A stretch of 64,000 nt of DNA from Colias croceus (taxonomy: Eukaryota > Arthropoda > Insecta > Lepidoptera > Pieridae), in NCBI RefSeq assembly GCF_905220415.1, contig NC_059546.1, positions 7,192,001-7,256,000 on the forward strand, in the 5' to 3' direction. Below the pieces are notes generated by a model, which worked only from the letters and a program-made list of their open reading frames with translations, was not told the origin of the DNA and did no database searches. Below are positions 50,600-63,125 of this stretch, piece after piece (within the stretch, counting starts at the first letter, position 1; each line of letters begins with the position of its first letter). The position numbers were made by a program, and so were the translations under genes.

Positions 50600-51495
50600 A
50601 AAGGTATAAAGGTTTAAAAAGGTTTAAAGACATTTATTCCCATTAAGACATAAAGTCACTTACATGAGAAACTTAAATTTTAAACATAGGTATTTATAAA
50701 AAATATCATTCGTTAGATAAAAATTTAGAGTAAGTTACATACTATAAACATAAGTTTAGGTTAGGTACTCATTCATTGCATTCAAAGTTTGAGCGTGTGG
50801 TCTTCCAGGATGTGTTTCGCTAATTGTTTTTTGAATACAATGAATGAGTTTACACTTTTTAATTTGCTTGGCAATCCGTTATAGAAACGTGCTCCCTCGT
50901 ATGTTGCCGTTCGCCTTCCATAATTCGTTCGGATCTTCGGGAGGGCAAGATAGCTAGCTCGTCTATTAGGATAGTGGCGATTTGATGTTGAGAATATTAT
51001 ATTTGTATTTATGTTTTTATGTAGCGCTTTGTGGATGAACATACACGTATTATAAAAGTATAATTGTTTTAAATTCATTATTTTAGTATCGTCGTAGATT
51101 TTATTTGTAGAAGTTAAAAAAGGATATTTAAAAATGGTTTTAATAATTTTATTTTGTAAAATTTGTAGTGGCGCTAATTTATTTTTGTAAGCGCTACCCC
51201 ATACTTCTATTAAATACATTAGGTGAGGTTTGACTAACGTGTTGTAAATGGTGTGGCGTAATTTATGAGGAATGCAAGAAGTGATATTACGCAGAGATCT
51301 AAGAAGTGCTGATAATTTATTTTTTAGGTGGTCGATGTGATAATTCCATTTTAGAGAGCTGTCGATTCGCAAACCTAGGTATTTCTCGTGGGTTTTATGT
51401 TCTAATACAACACCATTAATTTTAAGTGGAGCGTGTGGTGGAATAATTTTGTTCTGAGCTTTGAATTGAATATAACACGTTTTAAGCAAAACATA
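50600..51495 (-). mobile_element. Second 5'-truncated non-LTR retrotransposon, 3' end only
   Basis: The minus-strand frame 50782-51489 (235 codons) is the C-terminal domain after the reverse transcriptase: THEKYLGLRIDSSLKWNYHI, then LVKPHLMYLIEVWGSAYKN, QILQNKIIKTIF and FYNGLPSKLKSVNSF. The YLGL-x-ID-x3-LKW-x2-HI pattern is typical of CR1/Jockey-like ORF2 ends. It differs from the element at 43421. The frame is open but lacks all polymerase motifs. Its 3' tail is ggtttaaa-rich near 50600. Confidence 0.8.
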
Positions 51496-51754
51496 ATGTC
51501 CTAATTTTTATTGATGTCCACGTTTATTAAATAATACATTTATACATGATTTTATATAATTAAAATTATTTAATAAATATCAAATGATGAATAGTCTAAG
51601 AGATTAGGTTCTGTTTAATGTTCAATAGAAAATAAACATTATACGAAATAAAGTGTAAAGATCAAGCGTAATACAGACACAGAGGTTCTTTTATATTGAG
51701 GAAACTCATAAATTATAATTGAATAGAAAGATTATAAAGCTTCAAAGCCTTAAC

Positions 51755-51760
51755 TTTATT
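51755..51760 (-). terminator. Candidate polyadenylation signal of the EF-hand gene
   Basis: AATAAA on the minus strand lies about 230 bp past the TGA at 51992-51994. This implies a 3' untranslated region of about 250 bp. Confidence 0.5.
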
Positions 51761-51991
51761 TAAATATATTTGCAAACACAAATTGTTTAAATTAACATAA
51801 TGGTTAATTACTTTTTTAATGAATGGAAAATACTTTTAATCTCTTATTTCTTCCCACATTTTATGAATAATATAAATTCCATTACAATACATAGAGGTAG
51901 CAAAACATGAAAAAAGAAACAAGGTCATAAATAAAACAGCTCAACGTAGTAAAACTGAACGGCCACCACTACTTAAAGAACTTTTATAAAA

Positions 51992-54900
51992 TCAGTCTTT
52001 CACTTGAAGCACCTCCTTGTTCGGTTTCTTGAGACCGCAAAGTTTGCTGCAGAACTGTTTGTAATCAATGAGGTTGTAGCCGTTCTTGTCCAACACCATT
52101 GGTGCTTCGTCCAGAGCGTAATCTGCTTCTTTCTCGGTAAATCTATCTCCCCAAGTCATTAGGTCGTGGCGGATTCTGTAATACAAATGTAAATAAACAA
52201 TGAATACAGATTATACAAAAAACACGTAATGGAATTTTTTGGGTTTATTCGAAATAAAGAAAAATAACAGATGGTATCAAACGAAAGCCTTAAAATTAAA
52301 CAGATAAAATATATTGTTTTATATATTCAATTATGAAAATTGAACCATTTATTAACTGCCTAAATCTGGAGTTATATTTTGTGCTATTAGCTATGTGTTT
52401 CGGCGTATGGCACATTATTCTTCTTATTTGTAAAGTAATCACATACAATTCGCACTAATTAACACGCTTTATTTTATTGTAGCACCTTGAAAATTTTACC
52501 TGAATTGTAATAATAACTGTTTTAGCATGTAAAATACTTCCCTTATATTTACCTTTCCCTATCAAACTTCTATTTACAAGCGAAATAAAACGCAAAGAAT
52601 TTCAGCAGTTACTTAATTAAACAACTGACAGCGTTGTCCTTGGAACAATCACATAAACGGAGGCAAAGACTATACCTAGTTTTGTTTAAGTTCGCACCAG
52701 TTTTAAGTTTGTCCAGGAGTTTATTTTCTCGGCGTGATCAAGTTGAGAAGTTCTGATTATACAAAAAGAATGTTTCCTAATCAAGTTGAAAGTTTTTCAC
52801 TAAACAAAATAGACTCGGAGTTTCAGTAATTTAATGGAAAACACTTCGAATATTTTTAAATAAACTCTCGTTATATGAAAATTCATTGCAACATTTCAAT
52901 AATTCTGTAGTTTATTTACATTTCGACGATGCTGTTTTTCTATGGGAATTGATGTGAATTTTTATAGCAAATATTTTTGTTATATGTAGTGGTTTATTTT
53001 AGAAATTTTATGAAAGGAATATTTAAATGATATTTCGTAGCGGAGCATAAATCGGGTTATATTTAGGGTTCCGTAAATGCTTATTTTTAAAAGAAAATAT
53101 TCAACCAGGCTCTACCTGGTCGTATATTTTCTTTTAAATTTTTTTCCTACAATTCAATTTCGGTATGGAATGTTCTTTTACTTGTATTTCTAAAATTTTA
53201 ATATGAACAAAATTGAAGTTATTTTACTGTTAAATCCGTATATTATTTATTGATATTCGCTCGCTTATGAAAACCTATGGCACACTTCCTGTTGACCTAT
53301 TACCGAGAAATTTGGCAAGGACCAAGATAGCTCAGTATGAAAACAATCATAAAGATATACATTCATTTCTCACATTGGTAGTTTTTGTCGTCATCCTCGA
53401 ATGCGTGAAAAAAGTATTCCTATATGTTTTGCCACGTTTAACTAATTTTAATTTATTAATTACATAAAGTTAATTGTAAAGATCCTCTATACTCCTATAT
53501 CAACTTTTGCTTGACATTTTTAACCTTTTATTTCGTGAACACTACTCTCAATTAACGAATAAATAAAATAAATAGCACATAAGACAATTTGTGCAATCCA
53601 GTAAATTGCAAGTCGACTCCATTTTACAGCCGTAAGCCCGTAAGATCGACAAATGCCGAACATTAGTCTTGTCATTACATTCCCTCGAATTATGTAAAGT
53701 GTTTTGTTGGATCGTAAAACATTTGAAGTATTCGGTATTGTAATGATTTTATCTAAATTTAAATAATGTACCTAATTTTTTAGAAGAGTCCCTTTATGAA
53801 ATAAAAACAGCAAGCTGAAGGGTTGGTTTGTTTGTTTGAACGCGCTAATCTCGGGAACCACTGGTCCGATTTGAAAAATTCTTTCGATGTTAGATAGGCA
53901 ATTTATCGAGGAAGGCTATAAGCTCATCTCGCTAAGACCAACAGGAGTGTAGCACTGCGGGTAAAACCGCTAGTGAAATACCTATAAATAGCAGTTACGA
54001 AAAGTTGTAATAAATTTAGATCTGAACTGAATATATTTTGAGAAGCAATTAAAATGATTATTTAAAAATGACGGACCGGATAGTCGTTACGTGTATATTT
54101 TAGTGGGTAATTATTATTAGTTTGTGGAAAATTTGCTTCTAATTAGGTACATGATTTAATGATGTTGTGATATTTGCGTAGATTCTTCTTTGATGTCTAT
54201 GCAATATTTAGATGATAGGTACTTTATTTATTTATATTTCAGCGTGAAAGAGTTTCATTTGAAAATGTATTTGATATTTGTTTGATATAATTGATTATAT
54301 TATGATATTTAAAAAGTTTGAATTTAAACGGTATTTTTGACATCAAAGTTTTAAAAGGTCAATTATTTTTCAGTAGATAATATGTAAAATATTAGTATGA
54401 GATTTAATAGACTTAATATAAGACAAACACTTTTAACAAAGCATTATCATGGGTCAATAGGTACATAATATTAATACAATGAGTCACTTCTAGAAGCTTC
54501 TAGAACACCTGCCAAACTCCAGTCATTCACACAGACTTACAAATGACTTTGTAAGACTGTGTGCATGTGGACATGCTTTTAGTGCTTTTACCGCAACATA
54601 CAGACAAACAAACCTTTCTTCAGATATATATCCAGTGTTCTCCGTGTCCCAGCGAGACAGCGCCGCGACGAGGGTCTCTTCGGAATCGAGCTCAAGGCTC
54701 TTATACCCGAGGAGGTTGACAAACGCGTCAAAGTTCAAAGGGTTTGATGCCTGTGAACGGTTATTATGTGTCACCTTATTGTGTAAACTAAATTATGTTT
54801 GGAGGCGTTGTTCTTAATGATTTATGTTATGTTAGTGGCACATAGATTAGTTACTTTCGTAAAGATTGTAAAAGTAACAAAAAAATGCAGTAATCACAGT

Positions 54901-57900
54901 TATTGTGAAAGTAATGAATTACAAAAATATTGTGGGACTAAAATAAACTTTATTAAATTTGAATGATAACATACCTATACAAAAGTTTTTAACAATTGTG
55001 AAATTGATAAGATAGATTTAGATACATCCTCATATAAGGCAGATAATAATCATTAGAATCACATAAAATGTTTACCCAAACTGAGATAAACATTTCCATA
55101 ATACGATCTTTGGACCACAAATCCTTATAATATATAGCTCAAAGATTAGCTACGCATATCTCTTATTCCTTAGGAAGCAGGAATAAATTTCATCAAGAGC
55201 ATAAAACTTTATCTAATACTCTCAAGCTCGCAAATTGAGTAAACAGACTATAAATTAGTTGAACGTACAAACAATGCGTTGTTTACATTGATAGAAAATC
55301 ATTTAAACAAATCGTAAAAGTATTTCAACACTGGTACAATGTAAACACAAAAATGTGGTTTTGTTTTTGCAATTATTGTAAATATTTTTTTTTCGGCAAA
55401 ATTGGTGATTTTTCTATTTTCCTTAACAGATTATGATGATATTGCAAAATTACAATGTACAGACTTGGGAATGCGGTCGGGTTTTTGATGAGTTATTTAT
55501 TAAATAACTAGCGGTCCGCCCCGGCTTCGCCCGTGGTACATATTTACGTTTTCTCTACATAAGATCCATCCTCGTACTTCAAGAAATATAATAAAAACAG
55601 AATTATCGAAATCGGTTCAGCCGTTCTCGAGTTATGCGCTTACCAACACATTTTGCGATTCATTTTTATATATAAGATAAACAGAAACTACACAAAAATA
55701 TTCCCCAATCCATCGCAATGCAGTCGTCAATAAAAATAGCAATGCGACACTTATTTGAAGTTAGTTTGCCGATATTATTGCCGATTTATCTAGTTGGTAC
55801 GTCGCAAAAAATAAATATTTTTAAACACATATATTTTACTTTATCGTTACGAACGGAAACTTTTAAATTGCTACATGTAAGTCTAATATATCTAGCTCTT
55901 ATAATACATGTTATTACCTCTGAAAGCATGGTCTTAACAGCTCTATCGTCCACACTTTCTCCAAGACTGACGAAGGTGGCTCGCAGGTCATTGTGGTCGA
56001 TGCACCCGTCGCCGTTTATATCGAACAGAAGAAACGCCTGGGTATCATAGTATGGTTCAAAATTATATTTTTTTTATACACTGCTCAGGCATTTGACCGC
56101 CATCTCACCTGATGGTAAGTGAAGATGCGGTCTTTCAGGTTAGCATGCCTGATCAGTAAGGTAAAGCCTATTCACTTTGGCCTTGAATAGATCCAAATTG
56201 TATCTATCGGGAAACACGGATGGCGGTAGGGAGTTCCACATCTTCGCGGTTTTTATTAAAAAACTGTTTTCGAAGCGCTTGGTGCGCACATGGGGTATCT
56301 CGACCACGAAGGGGTGGAAACCAGTATTTCGTCGCGACGTCCTGTATTGGAAAGGAGAAGGTGGTATAAGGTGGTGAAATACAGTCCCACATTCACCGAA
56401 GTGAAGCCGGTAGAAGACTGAAAGGAAAGCAATTTTGCGTCTGTGCTCCAGAGTGTAGAGTTTGCCACTGAGCAGACTCGGGTCGGCTATAAGTTTTTTA
56501 GCACGCCTTTCCATCGAATCTAAGGCACCTAGATGAGTTTTTGCAGCTCCAGCCCATATATGGCTGCAATATTCCACACAAGACCGAACTTGGGCTTGGT
56601 ATAATCTAAGAAGCTGGTCAGGTGTGAATGTCTTACTTTGGCCAAAATGCCGAGCTTTTTAGCAGCAAGTTGCGCCTTAGATTCGATGAACTGTCTGAAG
56701 TTAAGGTTCGACAAAACGGTGACGCCAAGCAACTGCAGACTGTCTGTCCACGATCGGCACATCACGAAAAGTCGGAGCTAGGTGAAGTGGACTTTTTTTC
56801 GCTGTGAACAGGCACGCCTGCGTTTTTGACGCATTAATCTCACCAGATTCGCATCGCCCCATTTGGAGATATCCAGTAAAGTGCTATTCTCTCGTTCAAT
56901 CATGGCCTCTCTCTCAGTCGCTATAGTTTCTTTGGATGCAGCAGCATTGGATAGGTATCTTTCTACAACTGTACTGTAGCATATAGCAATAATGTGGAAT
57001 TTTTTAATCGAGCTTTTACTGGTTATCGTTATGTGAAGTGGGTTGCAATTTTTATATTAATTTGGTATGTATTATACATACAAAATTTTTATTTTTATAT
57101 TTAATAACTGTGTTTCTGTCAGAAGGTAAAGTCATCGTTGCTGTTCGACTTTAGCCAATGATGCATTAATAATGATCATTGTAATATGTAGGAACAAATA
57201 ATGATAACTTGAAAGGGGCGTTTTATTTCATCACTTTAATAATGCAATATCCTATTCTATAGCATTCATTATACCATTAAACACATAAGCGTGTGACGAG
57301 CTCACGTGTCAGAAGTGAAAATTCTTGGTCAAGATTCAAAGATATCAAAATCATCGCTTTACTTCATGACATGACGATATATCCATGAAACGAACTTGAA
57401 ATATTACTCTCAACGCGCATAAAGAAGTTTCACTTCAAAAACACTACCCCACGTAACAATTCCCTATCATCCAAACAAACCTCTTTCAACTCAAAGATCT
57501 TGTTCTCATCAAGTTCAGCCAGCACACTAGCGGACACTTCTAGCGCGTCTCTCGCTGTGGACCCGGACCTTGGTCGCGGCGGCGGCACTAGGAGCTCAGA
57601 ATGAGCATTGAATATTGTACTGAAAGTACAAAGTTCCTGTATATAGGATATAATTGTGATACGTTAGTGTGTATTGATGGTGTTAATTGATTGTTACATA
57701 TTTATTTTATATTATTTTTACTTTAATAGACATATTATGATGTGTCACTACATGATTAAAACAAAAGCTTATAGTTAAAAGAAGTCATATTATATCATCG
57801 ATGACTCGACGACGACTATTGACGCTATCTATACTATATTATATATTACAATATTCTATCGACGCTCGAACGACGACGACGCCTGTCGGTCGACCCTTCA

Positions 57901-59413
57901 CCCTTCAATCACTATCATACTACATTTATTATTACAATCAAACACAGAACAAGTATTTTAAACAAGCACTAAAATATGTTTTATCAACCGTGTTTTATAT
58001 GCTTTTAATGCAACTACCACAGTTAAAACAAATATTTCCGTGTTTTGCCGAGCGTCCTAAAATCCTACCCTAAAATAGCCTGTTATAATTGAATTTTGTG
58101 CAAGCAAATGTACTCCCATAACTCCTCCACATATTAATAGCATACTATTAAACCTGAATGAAAGTAATAAAGAATCTTAATAAGAAATCTTCCTTCCTAT
58201 TTCTAAAGTATATTTTCCTTTGGTAGGCCTGTCACGGATTAGATTAGGATTTAGAATTGAAAAGCAATCTGTACATAACATAGTTTCAGAATTTAAATGC
58301 AAAATTTGCTTTGATTATGCAAATAGATTCGCAGCAATCTAAAGGAAGTGTTATCTACTATAAAATACGCGTATCTTATTTCCTATTTAATATGCGTTCT
58401 TATTATATGGCTTTATTATTTATAAAGCTCTTGTCTTGAAGGAAATGTATAAAACTTCAATGTGTGCTTGGAAGTTTGATATAAAGAAGAAAAATAGATA
58501 AATGAAATATTTTGTTGAAAAATATCAAATTAATAGAAACTTTCATGTATGTTGGAATTGCAAACTCTAAGTTTATTTAATTTAAAAAATCTTATACAAT
58601 GTGTATTTTATTCATACTTAAAATTACTCGCTTCCACATCGAATATAAAATAATTTCTAGTATGTTTCCTAGAATGTCCGCTTCGGGGAATCGAGCTGAT
58701 GATAACGGCAGCGATTTCAAATATATTAAAATAGGTTATCAGCTTTTATAAGTCCTGTTAGAGCTAACTTTTTCATGACTCTTTTGGGGATAAAACCTAA
58801 GTATACATATAATATTGTGCTATGATAAAAAATGTACCAAGCGCATGCTCATATTCTACAAATATACGACATAATTTAGTTAAGAGTAATTCATTTTTAC
58901 TTACCCCCCGTCTGAAACCGATTGTAGTAAATTCTCTTTAAATTTTTTTATTTCATCTTGAGCCTCATCCGTCTCTTTTCTCCCGCGACTATCTTTGCGC
59001 TCGCCTTTACTTTTCTACAAAGGAAAAGCAATTTTGTGGAAATTTCTTCATTTTAAAACCGTATCTATATAAAGATATTAGCGAACAATAATATTTTAGA
59101 TACAGTTGAAAAGAGGGCCAAATAATGGAACATTTTTCGATGAATGTGCTTAGTTTAGATTAAAATTCGATGATAACTTAAGTTTATAAATAAACATTAT
59201 GATGAAATTACGAATTACGTGACTGAATTTCAGAAATTATAATCCTTTAAATTGTTTTCAAAATACGTAAATCACATAGCAATTAATGTCAAGTAATTAA
59301 GTAGGAAATATACGCGAATTATTAAATAAAGCATAATATTTTAACCCGACCGACATCAAAACTCAAAACAAACTCACTTTTTGTTTTGGTGGCTTAGTAT
59401 TTTCTTCGTCCAT
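51992..59413 (-). CDS. Myosin regulatory light chain-like EF-hand protein (six exons, 241 residues)
   Basis: CDS complement of join 51992-52175, 54614-54750, 55918-56037, 57481-57619, 58905-59014, 59378-59413; all phases agree (726 nt). Residues 1-50 are Lys/Arg-rich (MDEENTKPPKQK start), as in insect muscle regulatory light chains. IFELKEAFLLFD leads to a complete EF-hand loop at 101-112 (D-I-N-G-D-G-C-I-D-H-N-D). MLSEASNPLNFDAFVNLLGY then matches the family's EASGPINF-TxFL step. A second loop at 170-181 (DTENTGYISEER) is degenerate. The end, LMTWGDRFTEKEAD, matches the M-x-WGDKFT element. Such chains bind the myosin heavy-chain neck. The segment aligned with the kinase-phosphorylated Ser (S78-A79-S80-V81) lacks the usual upstream basic residues, so it is a divergent paralogue rather than clearly the main muscle Mlc2. 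Confidence 0.82.
53808..53973 (+). mobile_element. Helitron-like element, 5' end degenerate
   Basis: Ends AAAACCGCTAG before T and carries the shared core ggtccgatttgaaaaattct. It lies in the last intron of the EF-hand gene. Confidence 0.55.
55508..55677 (-). mobile_element. Helitron-like element, 170 bp
   Basis: The minus strand starts TCTTATATATAAAAATGAAT and ends GGACCGCTAG. Same length and ends as 24840-25009. Intronic in the EF-hand gene. Confidence 0.65.
56064..56980 (-). pseudogene. Non-LTR retrotransposon ORF2 C-terminal fragment, frameshifted, in an intron
   Basis: The minus-strand translation shows LDISKWGDANL, NASKTQACLFTAKKS and LLGVTVLSNLNFRQFIESKA. After a one-base loss near 56625 it continues in another frame with FTPDQLLRLYQAQVRSCVEY, HIWAGAAKTHLGALDSMERR, then KMWNSLPPSVFPDRYNLDLF to a stop near 56140. 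This is the region after the polymerase in non-LTR elements, with the polymerase itself lost. It lies between exons 3 and 4 of the EF-hand gene, on the same strand as that gene. Confidence 0.85.
57289..57440. mobile_element. MITE-like element of the AAGTGAAACTTCTT family
   Basis: agaagtgaaaattctt (57311-57326) faces aaagaagtttcacttcaaaa (57421-57440). The right part (ctctcaacgcgcataaagaa) matches the copy at 23176 in reverse. It ends about 40 bp from exon 3 of the EF-hand gene. Confidence 0.5.
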
Positions 59414-60910
59414 GTTTAAAATTTAATTTCGTATAAAAATTACACGATTTGCGTGCTTGCGGTATACTGTGGTAATTGTGACTAAACAAATTTGGAGAGA
59501 TTACATTTACATTGCAATTCCGAGTTGTAGATATAATCATTTATTTCGGTTGGTCGCTCGCAGATTTCAGATTAGTTATGTGTTTGCGTCAACTAATTAA
59601 TCTGAGCGGAAAATGTTCTAAGATTTCAGGTCAATGAGTTTCACATTAAGTCCTGTAGCGTCATACTGATGCTAAATCTATCCCCAGAACACTTCACGTC
59701 ATTCTGTTTCCTCCACTTCTCTAGACATTCATGTTTACGCTCCTGTCATATAAAATGCTCGCACACAAATCGATTCTCGAACTTGCAATGCCACATTAAT
59801 TTGGAGGGGCTCTTAAAATTTTCAATTTTCTAAGCAAATAACGGAAGTGATTTTTTTCCTTAACCGTTCGGTTTTTAATCAATTACAAGTGCAGATCTTA
59901 AATCCAAATGCAGGAAATTGCGGTAGCTAAGTGGAATTAAATTCGCTTGCTGCAGAATAAAATTTAGATTTCACGGAGCTTTGGTATTTTATCTCTTATT
60001 GTAACTTGAAGTTGTTTTATTGTTGAGAAATCGGATAAACAATTGGGTAGCGATTATATAGGAAATAAAACATAATAGTTTTATGATATTATTTTGTACG
60101 TTCGTAATGTCGTCTTTAGAGGTAGAGAAAATGTTTAAGTGTTTTAAAAGAATTGAGGTACCTGAGTTTCGCATTGATTATTTTTGTTATTGATCTTAGT
60201 CGGCTGCCCATTGTTTTTAACTATATAATTATAATATAAATAAGAGTTTGTTTGACGTGATAATGTCAAGAACTAATTTACCGATTCAAATATTCTTTCA
60301 CTGCTGGATATATACGTGATGTTTCCACTTCACAACCTGCACGTAGGCATTCCTTATAAACTATATTCGTACGGTAGTCGGTACATTCCATTGAATTTCC
60401 TATATAGCTCATAAAAATAATATACACTCAATACTCCGCTACTAGCGTAACAAAATAATTCTGTCTATATCAAAGTCTAAAACTACATTATATTATTCAT
60501 AGAGTAACAACGCATTACAATACCGCTATACCTACATATTTTATATGCACATTGCATTATTTAAATTACACGATGTTATTAAAAGTGGTTCACCGTAGAA
60601 TTCACAATAGGAACCTTTATCCATATTACTATCTCAGCAAAACAAACACGTATAGTGAAGCGATGCGAGTCACAATTTTTCATCAAATATTAAGCGTCTT
60701 CGTAATAAACGTGTATTTTGTGACTGCACATACGCAGACACGTACACTGTAACATTCTATAAATAAAGTAACATTACCTTTGTACTTCTTTTTTTTTATT
60801 GGACTAGGGAGTAAATTGTTAAGCCTTAAACCTTTACTGTAAGATAGTTGTTTGTATGCAACCTTATTATAAAGTGTCTTCATTTTCAGCCTCTATAGTT
60901 TTATGTTCTA
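59414..60910. other. Upstream region of the EF-hand gene
   Basis: 5' flank of the minus-strand gene; the ATG at 59413 is preceded by TTTAAAC. No TATA or initiator motif is convincing, and no coding exon is seen. Confidence 0.4.
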
Positions 60911-61093
60911 CTTGCTGTGCTCCGCGGTTTCATTCGCATTGCTCCGCTCCTGTTGGACTTAGCGTGATGATATATAACCTTCCTCGATAAATGGGCTATC
61001 TACAACCGAAATAATTTTTCAAATCGGACCAGTATTTCCTGAGATTAGAGCGTAAAACAAACAAACTCTTCAGCTTTATAATATTAAGTATAG
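60911..61093 (-). mobile_element. Helitron-like element, degenerate ends
   Basis: The minus strand has the shared core (aatattataaagctgaagag, then ggtccgatttgaaaaattat) and a GC-rich 3' segment. Both terminal dinucleotides are altered. Confidence 0.5.
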
Positions 61094-62792
61094 TTGATAC
61101 ACAACTGAATCTTCTAGCTAGTATTTTATACATCACTTAGGGAGATTAGTATGAATTTCATTGCAAGTAAATAAACAACACAATTCATCTTGTATTACTA
61201 CATTTTCGTGTGGGAAATTGCATTTTAAATTCATCGTTACAGTAAATGGTTATTTTATGTTAATTTAATTTTCATGTTATGTCCTCATTATTTCGATATC
61301 CGCTATTTGTTTACTCGTTATATAGACCTCATTGTATATTTTTAACCATAACCTACCCTTAAACGATATTATATTCTGACGGTTTATTTGTAACAGAATA
61401 TAACATTTTTACTACCGACTGCAAAACGGCTAAAGCGGATTATAAGTGAAGTTCTGTCGTAACGAAAATGTTAAGAAAAATTGCTAACCCCTTTTATGAT
61501 GCAATTTTTCACGCCAGCATCAAAGAAAATATGTCTGAGTGACTTTGATAGTAAAACTCTCCGCAGGTGGGCTACCATGAAAAACGGCGCAAGTTATAAG
61601 CGAAGACGTATAGTAACAAAGATTTATGATATGTGTGAGATTATATGCAAAATGAACATGTAAAAACAATGAAAAATTTGCTTTTACATGAGAGAAATAA
61701 TTAGTGTTTTAGTCCGTTTCTATCTTGCTGTTATTTGATAAAGTATTTATTATTACCACAGCTATTGAAACATAGAAACTGTAGAGATTTCACATATTTA
61801 AATATTTGTTACAAAATAAATTGTACATAGATTTTCGCGGAGAACTGCAATTTGGACCTGTGTTTTATATATAAAAACTTTTATACCACTATTAGAATAT
61901 TATTTTACAGTTTCCACATAATTTACAACTATTAATTGTAATGAATCTACTGTGATAAATTAATGAAGATGATTTTTTATTTTGCATGTGTTCGCCAAAA
62001 AATATACATTTTTTGTACTTATACGTACGTAAATTGATGTACACGAAAAATAGAGCGAGCAAAACATAGAGCAAAAAAATAATACTATGTTTTGTTAGAA
62101 TTAGAAAATAAGTACATCATCACAACAAAAAGAAAACGTTAACGTATATTTTATGAATAGGTTAGTTCTTGTACAAAATTACTCCATTTGATCTTAGATA
62201 ACTCATCAAAGCTTCCCTTATCCACAGTTTCTTATCCAGCGTTTTATACTTATATCCCTTTAAATATACTACATCAAATTCGAAGCCTTCGATTGCGATT
62301 TATACATACACTCGAGTGAAAACAAGTTCATTCCGTCGCATGTATTTACGACGCCTCGGGGCGGAACCGCCGCTTTAGTCATATGAACTCATAGACCTAC
62401 TTATATATTATATATCCCGATGCTCGATGACACGTTATAAATACACGTTTTCATCTCGTCAGTGATTTTGACGTATTTTAACGTCATCTTCTTCCCGTGC
62501 ATTTAAATCAAACCAACATAGAGCTAGAGCATTCTTTCGTAATATTTCGGGTGTTGAGTACAAAATACACCTCTTAAATAATAATTGTTAGCTATTAACA
62601 AAACGATTAATTAAAAAAAAAATTGTGAGGGAACGCAGTACATCAGTTTTAGTTGGAGCAAAATAATCTTGGAGATCTCTAAAATCAGTAAATCGTAAAC
62701 AATTCTTCAAAAAATGTGGAGTACGTAATCTAAGGTCTGATCTGATGGTAATCGGAAAAAGGCTTTATGCATTACTTGCCGTTTGCCTAAAG
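61094..62792. other. Intergenic DNA, no supported gene
   Basis: The plus frame 61481-61663 (including SDFDSKTLRRWATMKNGAS) is short and unassigned. Otherwise AT-rich with nothing recognised. Confidence 0.45.
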
Positions 62793-62803
62793 CCTATGTT
62801 CAT

Positions 62804-63114
62804 CATCATCATCATCATCATCATCAGCCCATATACGTTCCCACTGCTGGGACACGGGCCTCCTATGAGGGTACAGGCCATAATCCACCACGCTGGCCAA
62901 GTGCGGGTTGGCGGATGACACATGTCGTCGAACTTTTTAATTCTTCGACATGTCGGTTTCCTCACGATGTTTTCCTTCACCGTTCGAGCAGTGGTGATGT
63001 TACAACATGCGCAGATAAATTGAAAAATCAATTTATTTCCTGCGCGCTCGCCTGGTCTCGAACCACGGACTTATCGATTCGAAGTCCGAGGTCTCACCAC
63101 TGAGCCACCACTTA
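62804..63114 (-). mobile_element. tRNA-derived SINE with (TGA)n tail and 11-bp target duplication
   Basis: On the minus strand the head carries pol III promoter boxes: A box TGGCTCAGTGG and B box GGTTCGAGACC. The body runs to gtcccagcagtgggaac and a TGATGA tail. CCTATGTTCAT flanks it at 62793-62803 and 63115-63125. A second, partial copy is at 34282. Non-autonomous, mobilised by a partner LINE. Confidence 0.88.
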
Positions 63115-63125
63115 CCTATGTTCAT

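Noticed and set aside
56177..56468. Three overlapping open frames on both strands
   Set aside because: They are shadows of the retrotransposon C-terminal coding sequence at 56140-56630.
57801..58073. Plus-strand 90-codon frame beginning MTRRRLLTLSILYY, with a signal-peptide-like start
   Set aside because: It lies in an intron of the light-chain gene, composition is AT-driven with Tyr/Ile-rich runs, and there is no recognisable domain or splice partner.
62765..63103. Overlapping 88- and 106-codon frames, the latter with a His run
   Set aside because: Both lie inside the SINE and its CAT/ATG tail; the His or Met runs are the microsatellite tail.
63010..63111. Possible tRNA gene (A and B box)
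   Set aside because: The boxes belong to the SINE head. The sequence continues into the SINE body and lies between an 11-bp target duplication, so it is not a free tRNA gene.
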